The notes under the pieces were generated by a model. The model did not search any database. It saw nothing but the letters and a program-made list of their open reading frames with translations, and was not told where the DNA came from. This document shows, piece after piece, positions 27,767 to 34,320 of a DNA stretch of 34,320 nucleotides. This DNA is from Actinomycetes bacterium (GTDB lineage: Bacteria; Actinomycetota; Acidimicrobiia; Acidimicrobiales; Bog-793): contig JAJZCK010000006.1 in the NCBI GenBank assembly GCA_021846125.1, positions 1-34,320 of the forward strand, in the 5' to 3' direction. Within the stretch, counting starts at the first letter, position 1. Every line of letters begins with the position of its first letter. A program made the translations under genes and the position numbers.

Positions 27767-30188
27767 GGCCGGTCTCCTTGGTCGAGAGCTCGTAGGCGGC
27801 ATGGACGTCGAGGACGTCGGTGACGTGACCGTGGACGACGGTCGAGCCGAGGATGCCGGGCGACGCGCCGACGGCCCGCACCTCGAAGACCCCTTCGACG
27901 ATGTCGAGGATCTCCGTCGCGACGAGCCCGAGCTGACGCTCGCCGTCGGAGTAGACGACGACCGGCACGCTCGTCGGGGGGTCGCCGAGAGCCTCCGGCT
28001 CGGGCTCCTCGCCGGCGATGCCTGGCAGGATCGACGCGAGGGCGACGAGAGGGAGCAGGTCGCCTCGGTACTGCATCACCCTGCCCCGGCCGGCCTGCTC
28101 GACGGCGTCGACAGGTGCCTCCTCGAGGCGCGAGACCGCCTTCAGCGGGACCGCGACGCGGCGCTCGCGTCCGACGCGCAGCAGCACGAAGGTGCTCCGC
28201 TCCCCGGCACGCCCCGCCTCGTCCGCGTCCGCTCCGGTGGAGCCGAGACCCGCGGCCACCTCCTCGACCTTCGCAGTCGACGCGAGGCCGATGACGTCGA
28301 GGATGAGCGCGACGCTGCCGTCGCCGAGGATCGTCGCGCCAGCGAACAGCGGCACCTGCTTCACGTGCTGGCCGAGCGGCTTGACGACGATCTCCTCGGT
28401 CCCGAAGACGTCGTCGACCACGACGCCGAGCAGGAGCCCGTCCGCCTGGAGCACGACGATGCTCACCGCGTCGGTCCCGTCGTCGGTCGCGAGCGGCGCG
28501 TAGCCGAGGGTCTCGTCGAGCCGGACGAGCGGGAGGAGCTTGCCGCGCAGGCGGTAGACGAGAGCGCCGCCGATCCGCTCGATGTCGTTGTGCGTACCAC
28601 CGGTGCGCAGCTGGACCATCTCGAGCAGGTTCGCCTGGGGGATCGCGTAGCGCTGCTCCCGGCAGCCGACGAGGAGCGCCGGGATGATCGCGAGCGTGAG
28701 GGGGATCTTGATGCGGAAGGTCGTGCCGATCCCGGGCGTGCTCGTGAGATCGACGGTCCCGCCGATCCTCTCGACGTTGGTGCGTACCACGTCCATTCCG
28801 ACGCCTCGGCCGGAGACGTTGGTCACGACGCTCGCCGTCGAGAAGCCCGGACGGAAGATGAGGTCGACGATCTCCCGCTCGCTCATCGAGTCGAGCTGAC
28901 CCTGGTTCACGAGGTCCCGCTCGAGCGCCTTCGCGCCGATCCTCCCGGGATCGATGCCGGCGCCGTCGTCTGTGACCTCGAGGACCACCTGGCCGCCTTC
29001 GTGGTAGGCGCGCAGCGCGAGCGTGCCGGTCTCGGGCTTGCCTGCCGCGACCCTCTCGGCCGGCAGCTCGATCGCGTGGTCGATCGCATTGCGGACGAGG
29101 TGGGTGAGCGGGTCCTTCACGGCTTCGAGGAGTGACCGGTCCAGCTCGGTCTCGCCACCCTCCATCTCGAGCGAGACACTCTTCGCGAACAGCGCCGCGA
29201 GGTCGCGGACGACCCGAGGCAGCTTCGACCAGAGCTGCTCGACCGGCTGCATCCGGGTCTTCATGACACCTTCCTGGAGCTCGCTGACGATCATCGACAG
29301 CCGTTGGACGGTCTGGTGGAGCGCCTGGTTGTCGAGTGCGTCGACGTGCGCGCTGACCTGGTTGCGAGCGAGCACGAGCTCGCCCACCTGGGCCATCATC
29401 GAGTCGAGCAGGTCGACGTCGACTCGCACGCTGCGCTCGCTTGCAAAGCGGTGCCCGTCCGCGGGTGCGGGCTCGGGTGCGTCGGGTGGAAGCGCAGCCG
29501 GCACAGGGGAAGCCGGCACAGGGGAAGCCGGCACAGGGGAAGCCGGCACAGGGGAAGCCGGCACAGGGGAAGCCGGCACAGAGGAAGCCGGCACAGGGGC
29601 ACCCGGCGCCTCGGACGCCGCGACCCGGGGCGCCGCGACCCGGGGCGCCGCGGGGACGGCGGGGGCCGTGACGGCCGCAGGAGCCGGCGCCTCGGCTCGC
29701 GACGCGGGCCCGACCCCTGCAGGAGCCTCCCTCGCGACCTGCTCGACGGCGCCGGGCACCTGCGCGTCGGGCTCCGCCTCCGCCTCCGCGTCCTCGTCCG
29801 GCTGCTGGAGTCGCTCGAGCGTCGCGACGAGGCCCGCGAGGTCCCGGTCGCCCTCCGCACCGGTGTGCTCGATCGCGGTGAGCAAGGCGCGGATCTCGTC
29901 GACGACTTCGAGGAGCGCGTCGGTGCGCGCGCTCGTCAGCTCGAGCCGACCGTCGCGCAGCTCGCTCAGGAGGCTCTCGGCGGCGTGGGACAGGCTCTCG
30001 AGGCGGGTGAAGCCGAGGAAGCCCGTGGTGCCCTTCACGGTGTGGATCGTGCGGAACACGCTGCCGAGCAGCTCGCGCGAGTGGGGGTCGCTCTCGAGCG
30101 CCACGAGATCCTGGTCGAGCTGGTCGAGGTTCTCGCTCGTCTCGACGAGGAACTCCTGGACGATCTCGTTCATCGCGTCGTCGTTCAT
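27756..30188 (-). CDS. cheA: Chemotaxis histidine kinase with two CheW-like domains and a repeat linker
   Basis: An 810-residue kinase from ATG 30188 (AGAGAGG upstream). Domains in order: P1/Hpt at 1-105 with phospho-His49 in FRTIHTVKGTTGFLGF; a low-complexity linker at about 130-250, including VPASP repeats; P3 dimerisation at about 251-315; the P4 ATPase with HLVRNAIDHAIE, VTDDGAGIDP and GRGVGMDVV; CheW-like domain 1 at about 500-640; and CheW-like domain 2 at about 664-803. No P2 domain, the CheY/CheB docking module of E. coli CheA, is seen; the linker takes its place. It phosphorylates CheY and CheB. The gene lies 46 nt after sigma-2 and overlaps cheW, within one operon. Confidence 0.95.
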   Translation of the reverse strand: MNDDAMNEIVQEFLVETSENLDQLDQDLVALESDPHSRELLGSVFRTIHTVKGTTGFLGFTRLESLSHAAESLLSELRDGRLELTSARTDALLEVVDEIRALLTAIEHTGAEGDRDLAGLVATLERLQQPDEDAEAEAEPDAQVPGAVEQVAREAPAGVGPASRAEAPAPAAVTAPAVPAAPRVAAPRVAASEAPGAPVPASSVPASPVPASPVPASPVPASPVPASPVPAALPPDAPEPAPADGHRFASERSVRVDVDLLDSMMAQVGELVLARNQVSAHVDALDNQALHQTVQRLSMIVSELQEGVMKTRMQPVEQLWSKLPRVVRDLAALFAKSVSLEMEGGETELDRSLLEAVKDPLTHLVRNAIDHAIELPAERVAAGKPETGTLALRAYHEGGQVVLEVTDDGAGIDPGRIGAKALERDLVNQGQLDSMSEREIVDLIFRPGFSTASVVTNVSGRGVGMDVVRTNVERIGGTVDLTSTPGIGTTFRIKIPLTLAIIPALLVGCREQRYAIPQANLLEMVQLRTGGTHNDIERIGGALVYRLRGKLLPLVRLDETLGYAPLATDDGTDAVSIVVLQADGLLLGVVVDDVFGTEEIVVKPLGQHVKQVPLFAGATILGDGSVALILDVIGLASTAKVEEVAAGLGSTGADADEAGRAGERSTFVLLRVGRERRVAVPLKAVSRLEEAPVDAVEQAGRGRVMQYRGDLLPLVALASILPGIAGEEPEPEALGDPPTSVPVVVYSDGERQLGLVATEILDIVEGVFEVRAVGASPGILGSTVVHGHVTDVLDVHAAYELSTKETGRVA
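29497..29601 (-). repeat. 15-bp tandem repeat inside cheA (7 copies)
   Basis: The unit gccggcacaggggaa (plus strand) runs from 29497 in steps of 15. Five copies are exact; the copies at 29572 and 29587 carry single changes. On the coding strand it gives repeated VPASP. Confidence 0.97.
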
Positions 30189-30234
30189 CGGTGGCCTCTC
30201 TGGACGGGTTCGACAGTGCCGGGCTTGGGGGCGG

Positions 30235-31077
30235 TCACGTGCGCGCGAGACCCTGGGATCGTGCATAGGCGCGCAGCTGCTTGATCGCCCCGGTGCGGAT
30301 CTGGGAGACCCTGCTCTCGGTCACGCCGAGACGGGCGCCGATCTCCGCGAGCGTGAGGCCCTCGCCGAAGCTGAGCGCCGTCACCGTGCGCTCGCGCTCG
30401 TCGAGGGTGCCGATCCAGCTGCGCAGCGCCTCGCTCGTCTCGTTCGCGACGCAGACTGCGAGCGGCTCGTCGTCGGGGTCGGGCGGCTCGGGAGGTGCCG
30501 TCGTCGTCCCCGGCCGGACCGCTTCGAGCGAGCCCACGTAGGCCCCGCTGATCTGGCCCTTCGAGCTCCGGAGGATGCCGACGGCGACGCCGAGGGCACC
30601 TGCCTCCTCGGCCTCGGTGGGCTCGCGACCGTGCTCGGTGCACAAGTCGGCGAAGTTCGCGTGGATCTCGCGCTCCCGGCGCCGGAGGCTGCGCGGCGCC
30701 CAGTCGGTACGGCGGACCCCGTCGTAGATCGCACCGCGGATCCGGTGAGCGGCGAAGGTCGAGAACTGCGCACCGCGTGACGCGTCGAAGCGGTCGACCG
30801 CGTCGAGCAGTCCCTCGGCGCCGTAGCCCTCGAGGTCGTCGAGCTCCACCTTGTGAGAGAGCGAAGCTGCGACTCTCCGTGCGACGTGGCGCACGAGCGG
30901 GTAGTAGGCGGTGACGAGCGACTTGCGGGCGCCGGGGTCCCCGCTCGAGCCGAAGGCCTCCCAGAGGCGCGCGAGCTCCGCCGAGCGCCCGTTCTCTGCC
31001 ACGCGCCCCTCGCCGGCGGGAGACGGGCTCTCGCGCTCGTTCGCTCGAGCGCCCGCGGTCGTACGTAGATGCGTCAT
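30235..31077 (-). CDS. fliA: RNA polymerase sigma factor, FliA/WhiG type (sigma-2)
   Basis: A 280-residue sigma factor heading the chemotaxis operon. Region 2 is TAYYPLVRHVARRVAASLSHKVELDDLEGYGAEGLLDAVDRFD and FSTFAAHRIRGAIYDGVRRTDWAPRSLRR, the FliA/WhiG hallmark. Region 4 is LDERERTVTALSFGEGLTLAEIGARLGVTESRVSQIRTGAIKQL. ATG 31077 is a working choice because no SD is visible; an in-frame ATG at 31200 with GC-rich third positions would add 41 residues. It is the second sigma factor of this group in the window. The position next to cheA and the matching promoters nearby suggest it is the flagellar sigma factor. Confidence 0.9.
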   Translation of the reverse strand: MTHLRTTAGARANERESPSPAGEGRVAENGRSAELARLWEAFGSSGDPGARKSLVTAYYPLVRHVARRVAASLSHKVELDDLEGYGAEGLLDAVDRFDASRGAQFSTFAAHRIRGAIYDGVRRTDWAPRSLRRREREIHANFADLCTEHGREPTEAEEAGALGVAVGILRSSKGQISGAYVGSLEAVRPGTTTAPPEPPDPDDEPLAVCVANETSEALRSWIGTLDERERTVTALSFGEGLTLAEIGARLGVTESRVSQIRTGAIKQLRAYARSQGLART

Positions 31078-31204
31078 CGACACAGAGCTGATGACGGCTT
31101 CGTCGCGGTCGTTGTTGATAGCCGACTTCGTGGCACGGCGAAGCCCCTTCGAGGCGGGGCGCAGTCCGCGCGCTCCGATCGGCGGGTCGTCCGACGCCAT
31201 CCGC

Positions 31205-31232
31205 TCAACTGCAGTCGGCACGGGGCCGATAG
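31205..31232 (+). promoter_or_regulatory. FliA/WhiG-type promoter upstream of the receiver-CheX gene
   Basis: TCAA (31205-31208), 16 nt, then GCCGATAG (31225-31232). This differs from the WhiG/FliA form (TAAA-N16-GCCGATAA) by one base in each element and has exact spacing. The transcript would have a leader of about 150 nt. Confidence 0.75.
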
Positions 31233-31261
31233 AGCTACGGGCACGTCGCTTCGCGTGGTCG

Positions 31262-31282
31262 CCGGCGGAGAGGGACCGCCGG
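31262..31282 (+). other. GC-rich hairpin in the 5' leader
   Basis: CCGGCGG and CCGCCGG are perfect 7-bp arms around a 7-nt loop, about 30 nt downstream of the FliA-type -10 and about 108 nt before the start codon. It is not close enough to the start to hide the ribosome site by itself. Confidence 0.45.
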
Positions 31283-31390
31283 TGCTCGCCACCTCGGGCG
31301 CGCAGTCCGACAGAGCGACGCGAGCGGCCGGCGACCGGTGGGACGTGACCGGGCCATGGCACGGCTCGACATCGAGAGAGGGAGAACGAC

Positions 31391-32248
31391 GTGCGGGTCC
31401 TCGTAGTGGACGACAGCCGGGCGATGCGGATGATCGTGTCCCGCGAGCTGCGCAGCATCGACGCGGTGAGTGGCGTCGTAGAGGCTGACAGCGCCGAGGC
31501 GGCGATCGAGCTCCTGCCGGTGGAGCCGGTCGACCTGATCCTCTGCGACTGGAACATGGGCGGGATGTCCGGCCTCGAGCTGCTCGAGGCGCTGCGCGCG
31601 GCGGAGTGGACCGTGCCGTTCGGCTTCGTCACCTCCGAGTCGAGCGAGGCGATGCAGCGGAGCGCCTTCGCGGCGGGAGCGGCGTTCCTCGTCGCGAAGC
31701 CCTTCACGGGCGCGGATCTTGCGGCGAAGATCGAAGGGTTCCTCGCGGGCCAGAGCGGCGCGACGACCGCGACCTCCGGCGGTCCGACGGACCGGGCCGC
31801 AATGGTCGCGAGCCTGCTCGCCAGCCTCGTGCGGATGCCCGTCGCCGTCGTGCACGCGGCCGAGGGGCCGGCCCGTCAGGTGGCGCGCTGGACGGCGGAC
31901 TACGCAGACGCGAGCGGCGACGACGCCGCGATCTGCGTGGTCGAGACGCCTATCGCATCGGCGCTGTCCGCGGCGCTCACGCTCATGTCCCCCGCAGTCG
32001 CCGCGGAGTGGGCCGAGTCCGGGACGCTGCCCGACATCTTGTCGGAGAGCTTCCACGAGGTGACCAACGTGCTCGCGAAGGTCGTCCGGACCGACGGCGA
32101 GCGCTGTATCCTGCGCTCGGTGGCGGGATTCGCTGCGGGCGAGAAGCTCCCCGAGGCGGACCGGATCGCGGCCGCGCCATCGAGCGAGCACTTCCAGGTC
32201 TCGCTCGCGGGCTACGGCGCGGGGCTCATGTCCCTCGTCACGCTGTGA
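31391..32248 (+). CDS. Response-regulator receiver fused to a CheX/CheC-like phosphatase domain
   Basis: A 285-residue protein from GTG 31391 (GGGAG upstream). Residues 1-120 are an intact receiver: VLVVDDSRAMRMIV, LILCDWNMGGMSGLELL with Asp53, FVTSES and FLVAKPF with the conserved Lys. Residues from about 140 to 285 form a second domain whose helix SESFHEVTNVLAKVV carries E-x-x-N (Glu223, Asn226), the CheC/CheX phosphatase signature. The receiver resembles the cheY in the same window. It may be a phosphate sink or a self-dephosphorylating regulator. The upstream FliA/WhiG-type promoter places it in the motility regulon. Its stop overlaps the start of the next gene (GTGA). Confidence 0.8.
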   Translation: MRVLVVDDSRAMRMIVSRELRSIDAVSGVVEADSAEAAIELLPVEPVDLILCDWNMGGMSGLELLEALRAAEWTVPFGFVTSESSEAMQRSAFAAGAAFLVAKPFTGADLAAKIEGFLAGQSGATTATSGGPTDRAAMVASLLASLVRMPVAVVHAAEGPARQVARWTADYADASGDDAAICVVETPIASALSAALTLMSPAVAAEWAESGTLPDILSESFHEVTNVLAKVVRTDGERCILRSVAGFAAGEKLPEADRIAAAPSSEHFQVSLAGYGAGLMSLVTL

Positions 32249-32829
32249 AGGGGGCGCGTGGGGTGACGACTCGTGACGACCAGACGGGCCTTATGAACCT
32301 GGGCGCCTTCACCTTCGTCGTCGACCACGTCGTCCGCCGCGCGAGCCGCGCGGGGGAGTGCGCGACGATCCTCTCGATAGGCATCGGGACGAGCACCGGC
32401 GCGGGGCGCCCCGGCCGTCCAGTCCCGCCTCCGAGCTCGTCCACGGTGTACCGGGTCGCGCGGATGCTACGGACCGAGCTCCGCGGCGAGGACGTCATCG
32501 CGAGGCTCGGGACGCGCGAGTTCGGCGTCGCGCTGCCGGACACCGACGCAGGACAGGGAGAGATCGTCGTCGGCTGGATCCAGTCTCTGCTGGCCGGCGA
32601 GGACGGCTCCGACCCTCTCGGCGAGGTGGTGTCGGTCGGCCGTGTGACCTTCGAGCCGACACGAGGTCCAGTGTCCGCGGAGGCGCTCCTCGACGCGGCA
32701 CGAGGGTCACGGGGCGGGCCGTCGAGCCTGTCCGGCGACGACGTGCCGGCAGAGCGCGCGAGCGACGCGACCCCGTCGCGCGGCGGTGGGCGCCGGCACC
32801 TTCGCCCCCTGCGCTCGCCGGAGAGCTGA
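32245..32829 (+). CDS. Degenerate GGDEF-domain protein
   Basis: A 194-residue protein. It follows the GGDEF fold: DDQTGLMNLGAFTFVVDHVVRRASRAGE (where active enzymes have DxLTGLxNRRAF), VYRVARMLRTELRGEDVIARLGTREFGVALP. The signature GGDEF itself reads GTREF, so diguanylate cyclase activity is very unlikely; binding of GTP or c-di-GMP is not excluded. A low-complexity Arg-rich tail follows. GTG 32245 overlaps the upstream stop; GTG 32263, with AAGGGGG upstream, is the alternative. It belongs to the same transcription unit as the receiver-CheX fusion and sits before flbD-motA-motB. Confidence 0.75.
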   Translation: MKGARGVTTRDDQTGLMNLGAFTFVVDHVVRRASRAGECATILSIGIGTSTGAGRPGRPVPPPSSSTVYRVARMLRTELRGEDVIARLGTREFGVALPDTDAGQGEIVVGWIQSLLAGEDGSDPLGEVVSVGRVTFEPTRGPVSAEALLDAARGSRGGPSSLSGDDVPAERASDATPSRGGGRRHLRPLRSPES

Positions 32830-32910
32830 GCCGCGGAGCAGGGCCGCACGGCTCGTTCCCGGCAGCTCGTCCAGGGCAGCTCTCGTGGGGACGGCACGCG
32901 GTGCGCACGC

Positions 32911-32938
32911 TCAAGATCGGCGTCGCTCCGGCCGATAG
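32911..32938 (+). promoter_or_regulatory. FliA/WhiG-type promoter upstream of flbD-motA-motB
   Basis: TCAA (32911-32914), 16 nt, then GCCGATAG (32931-32938): identical boxes and spacing to the site at 31205. The -10 is 49 nt before the flbD ATG. Confidence 0.8.
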
Positions 32939-32987
32939 CTCATCTGGCGATGCGCGCTCGGCTCGCCTGAACGGTCAGGAAGACGAG

Positions 32988-33329
32988 ATGATCACGTTGC
33001 ACAATGTCCAGGGTCATCCGGTCGCGATCAACGGCTCGCTCATCGAGCGGGTCGACGGCGGCCCGGAGACCCACGTGCTCCTCGTGAGCGGGACGAGCTA
33101 CATCGTGACCGAGTCCATAGAGGACGTCGTCCGGCTGCATCGCGAGGACCGTGCTGCGGTGCAGGCGCTCGCCGACTCGATGCCGCGCGAGCTGGTGTCG
33201 GCCGGGCCGGCCTCCTCCCTGGCGTCCACGGCGCCGCGGGACGGCGCGCTCCGGCTGCTCACGAGCTCGAGCGCCTCCGGGGTGCCGGGCCCCGACGGCG
33301 ACGGTGCCGGGAAGGGGACGGCGCGGTGA
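32988..33329 (+). CDS. flbD: Flagellar FlbD family protein
   Basis: A 113-residue protein. The N-terminal 70 residues are the FlbD family domain: MITLHNVQGHPVAINGSLIERVDGGPETHVLLVSGTSYIVTESIEDVVRL, a small conserved protein found beside motA in flagellar clusters of Gram-positive bacteria and spirochaetes. Its biochemical role is not established. A Ser/Pro/Ala-rich extension of about 40 residues follows that is not part of the family. AGGA is 7 nt before ATG 32988 and a FliA/WhiG-type promoter lies just upstream. The stop overlaps motA by 4 nt. Confidence 0.9.
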   Translation: MITLHNVQGHPVAINGSLIERVDGGPETHVLLVSGTSYIVTESIEDVVRLHREDRAAVQALADSMPRELVSAGPASSLASTAPRDGALRLLTSSSASGVPGPDGDGAGKGTAR

Positions 33330-34111
33330 AGGACAACTGGACGTCGATGGCGATCGGGGGCGCGCTCGCGTGCGTGCTCGTCGCGATGGTGCTCGACGGC
33401 AGCAGCCCGGCGGTGCTCATCAAGCCGGCACCGCTGCTCCTCGTGTTCGGCGGGACGTACTTCGCTGCGACCGCGGGATACATGAAGTCCGACCTGAAGG
33501 GCGTAAAGCCGATCCTCAAGCGGGCCACGGGCGGCGACGCGTACGACATGGAGGTCGCGATCCAGGAGATGGCCCGGCTCGCCGGGATCGCGAAGAACTC
33601 CGGCATCATCGCGCTCGACAAGGAGACCCACAGCATCGAGGACCCCTTCCTCCGCCGTGGCATCGAGCTCGCGGTCGACGGCACGAACTCCGAGGAGATC
33701 CTCGACGTGCTCGAGAACGACATCGCGTCGACCGAGGCGCGTCACCGCATGGGTGCGAAGCTCTTCGCGGACATGGGCGGGTTCGCTCCGACCCTCGGCA
33801 TCATCGGCACGGTCATGGGGCTCGTCCACGTCCTCGGCAACCTCTCAGACCCGCAGTCGCTCGGCCCGGCCATCGGCTCCGCGTTCACGGCGACCCTTTG
33901 GGGCGTGCTCAGCGCGAACCTCATCTGGCTCCCCATCTCGAACAAGTTGAAGCGGGCGAGCGACATCGAGGTCCAGATCAAGCACATGGAGATCGAAGGG
34001 CTGCTCGCGATCCAGAACGGCGCGAGCTCGCGGTTCGTGCGGACCCGCATGGAGTCGTTCCTCGCGCCGCAGTCGCGGGCCGGTGCCGCCGAGAAGGGCG
34101 CTGCGGCATGA
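33326..34111 (+). CDS. motA: Flagellar motor stator protein MotA
   Basis: A 261-residue membrane protein of the proton-channel stator. Membrane segments: MAIGGALACVLVAMVLDG, APLLLVFGGTYFAATAGY, FAPTLGIIGTVMGLVHVLG and AIGSAFTATLWGVLSANLIWLP. The conserved Pro/Gly motif PTLGIIGTVMGL and the large cytoplasmic loop (about 50-150), which meets the rotor, are present. GTG 33326 overlaps the flbD stop (GTGA). Its own stop overlaps motB (ATGA). Transcription probably starts at the FliA/WhiG-type site upstream of flbD. Confidence 0.96.
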   Translation: MKDNWTSMAIGGALACVLVAMVLDGSSPAVLIKPAPLLLVFGGTYFAATAGYMKSDLKGVKPILKRATGGDAYDMEVAIQEMARLAGIAKNSGIIALDKETHSIEDPFLRRGIELAVDGTNSEEILDVLENDIASTEARHRMGAKLFADMGGFAPTLGIIGTVMGLVHVLGNLSDPQSLGPAIGSAFTATLWGVLSANLIWLPISNKLKRASDIEVQIKHMEIEGLLAIQNGASSRFVRTRMESFLAPQSRAGAAEKGAAA

Positions 34112-34320
34112 GCACGACGGCCCGCCGCCGTCGCGGCGGGCACGAGCCGGAGCACGAGAACAACGAGCGGTGGCTGCTCACCTACGCCGACATGATCACG
34201 CTTCTGCTCGCACTGTTCGTCGTCCTGTTCGCGATGAGCTCGATCAGCGTGAAGAAGTTCCTCGAGTTCAAGCTCGGCCTCACCCAGTCGTTCAACCCCT
34301 CCGCCGTCGTCCTGCCGGGC
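34108..34320 (+). CDS. motB: Flagellar motor stator protein MotB, 5' part (runs off the window)
   Basis: The first 71 codons are present. A basic leader is followed by ERWLLTYADMITLLLALFVVLFAMSS, the single membrane segment with the proton-carrying Asp in TYADMITLL. The peptidoglycan-binding OmpA-like domain lies beyond the right edge. ATG 34108 overlaps the motA stop by 4 nt. Confidence 0.95.
   Translation, partial: MSTTARRRRGGHEPEHENNERWLLTYADMITLLLALFVVLFAMSSISVKKFLEFKLGLTQSFNPSAVVLPG

Larger units (their letters stand above)
31078..31390. other. Divergent control region between sigma-2/che operon and the receiver-CheX gene
   Basis: 313 bp between two divergent starts. It holds a plus-strand FliA/WhiG-type promoter (31205-31232) and a GC hairpin in the plus-strand leader (31262-31282). 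I found no convincing promoter for the minus-strand sigma-2 operon. Part of it may be coding if sigma-2 starts at 31200. Confidence 0.6.

Noticed and set aside
27654-29135. Plus-strand open frame opposite cheA and cheW
   Set aside because: It is a shadow of two well-supported genes and has no recognisable domain.
29497-29601. CRISPR-like repeat
   Set aside because: Units are contiguous with no spacers and encode VPASP in frame inside cheA. The other arrays also lack spacers, and no cas gene is seen.
31176-31183. GCCGATCG on the minus strand as a FliA/WhiG promoter for the sigma-2/che operon
   Set aside because: The tetramer 16 nt upstream is not TAAA/TCAA-like, and the last bases of the -10 do not fit.

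Overview
The window reads as chromosomal DNA from a high-GC member of the Actinomycetota, possibly the class Acidimicrobiia (inference). It is gene-dense and very GC-rich. It carries an actinobacterial glgM-glgC pair. It also carries the block gcvH / garA-like FHA / MerR (FtsR-like) / DUF151 / MerR, known from Mycobacterium tuberculosis Rv1826-Rv1830. Several genes have a TANNNT -10 box only 6-9 nt before the start codon and no Shine-Dalgarno (SD) sequence, the usual look of leaderless actinobacterial genes. I saw no rRNA, tRNA, CRISPR array, insertion sequence or prophage.

Left part (1-6,100): the 3' part of an aldo/keto reductase converges on glgM and glgC (glycogen / maltose-1-phosphate synthesis, minus strand). 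An intact-looking EAL-domain c-di-GMP phosphodiesterase follows, divergent from a TetR regulator. The 90-bp gap between these two holds two tandem 16-bp inverted repeats that look like a cooperative TetR operator. After them come a degenerate receiver protein, a 51-aa protein and a 122-aa protein of unknown function.

Middle part (6,100-15,400), plus strand: a CDP-alcohol phosphatidyltransferase; a nucleotidyltransferase fused to a phosphomannomutase-like domain that has lost its catalytic signatures; gcvH; a zinc-ribbon/FHA protein; an FtsR-like MerR regulator stretched by a low-complexity linker of roughly 300 residues; a hypoxanthine phosphoribosyltransferase homologue translationally coupled to it; a DUF151 nuclease; a second MerR regulator; a small PD-(D/E)XK-like protein; and gcvT.

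Efflux block (15,400-20,100), minus strand: TetR, a DHA2-family MFS pump and an MMPL transporter are tightly packed and probably form one self-regulated operon.

Motility part (20,200-34,320): a first FliA/WhiG-type sigma factor diverges from a GT4 glycosyltransferase, which converges on a GT2-like glycosyltransferase. A minus-strand operon then runs sigma factor 2 - cheA - cheW - cheB - cheR - cheY - cheX with stop/start overlaps at nearly every junction, and it ends near a 13-bp perfect hairpin. Divergent from it on the plus strand are a receiver-CheX-like fusion, a degenerate GGDEF protein, flbD, motA and the start of motB. Two plus-strand sites here match the FliA/WhiG promoter form exactly in layout (TCAA-N16-GCCGATAG), so the sigma factors in this window probably drive these motility genes.

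The most unusual window-wide signal is a set of short tandem repeats with a 15-bp unit (or 20 / 30 bp). They occur inside the linkers of the MerR protein and CheA, and also in intergenic DNA immediately 3' of three stop codons.
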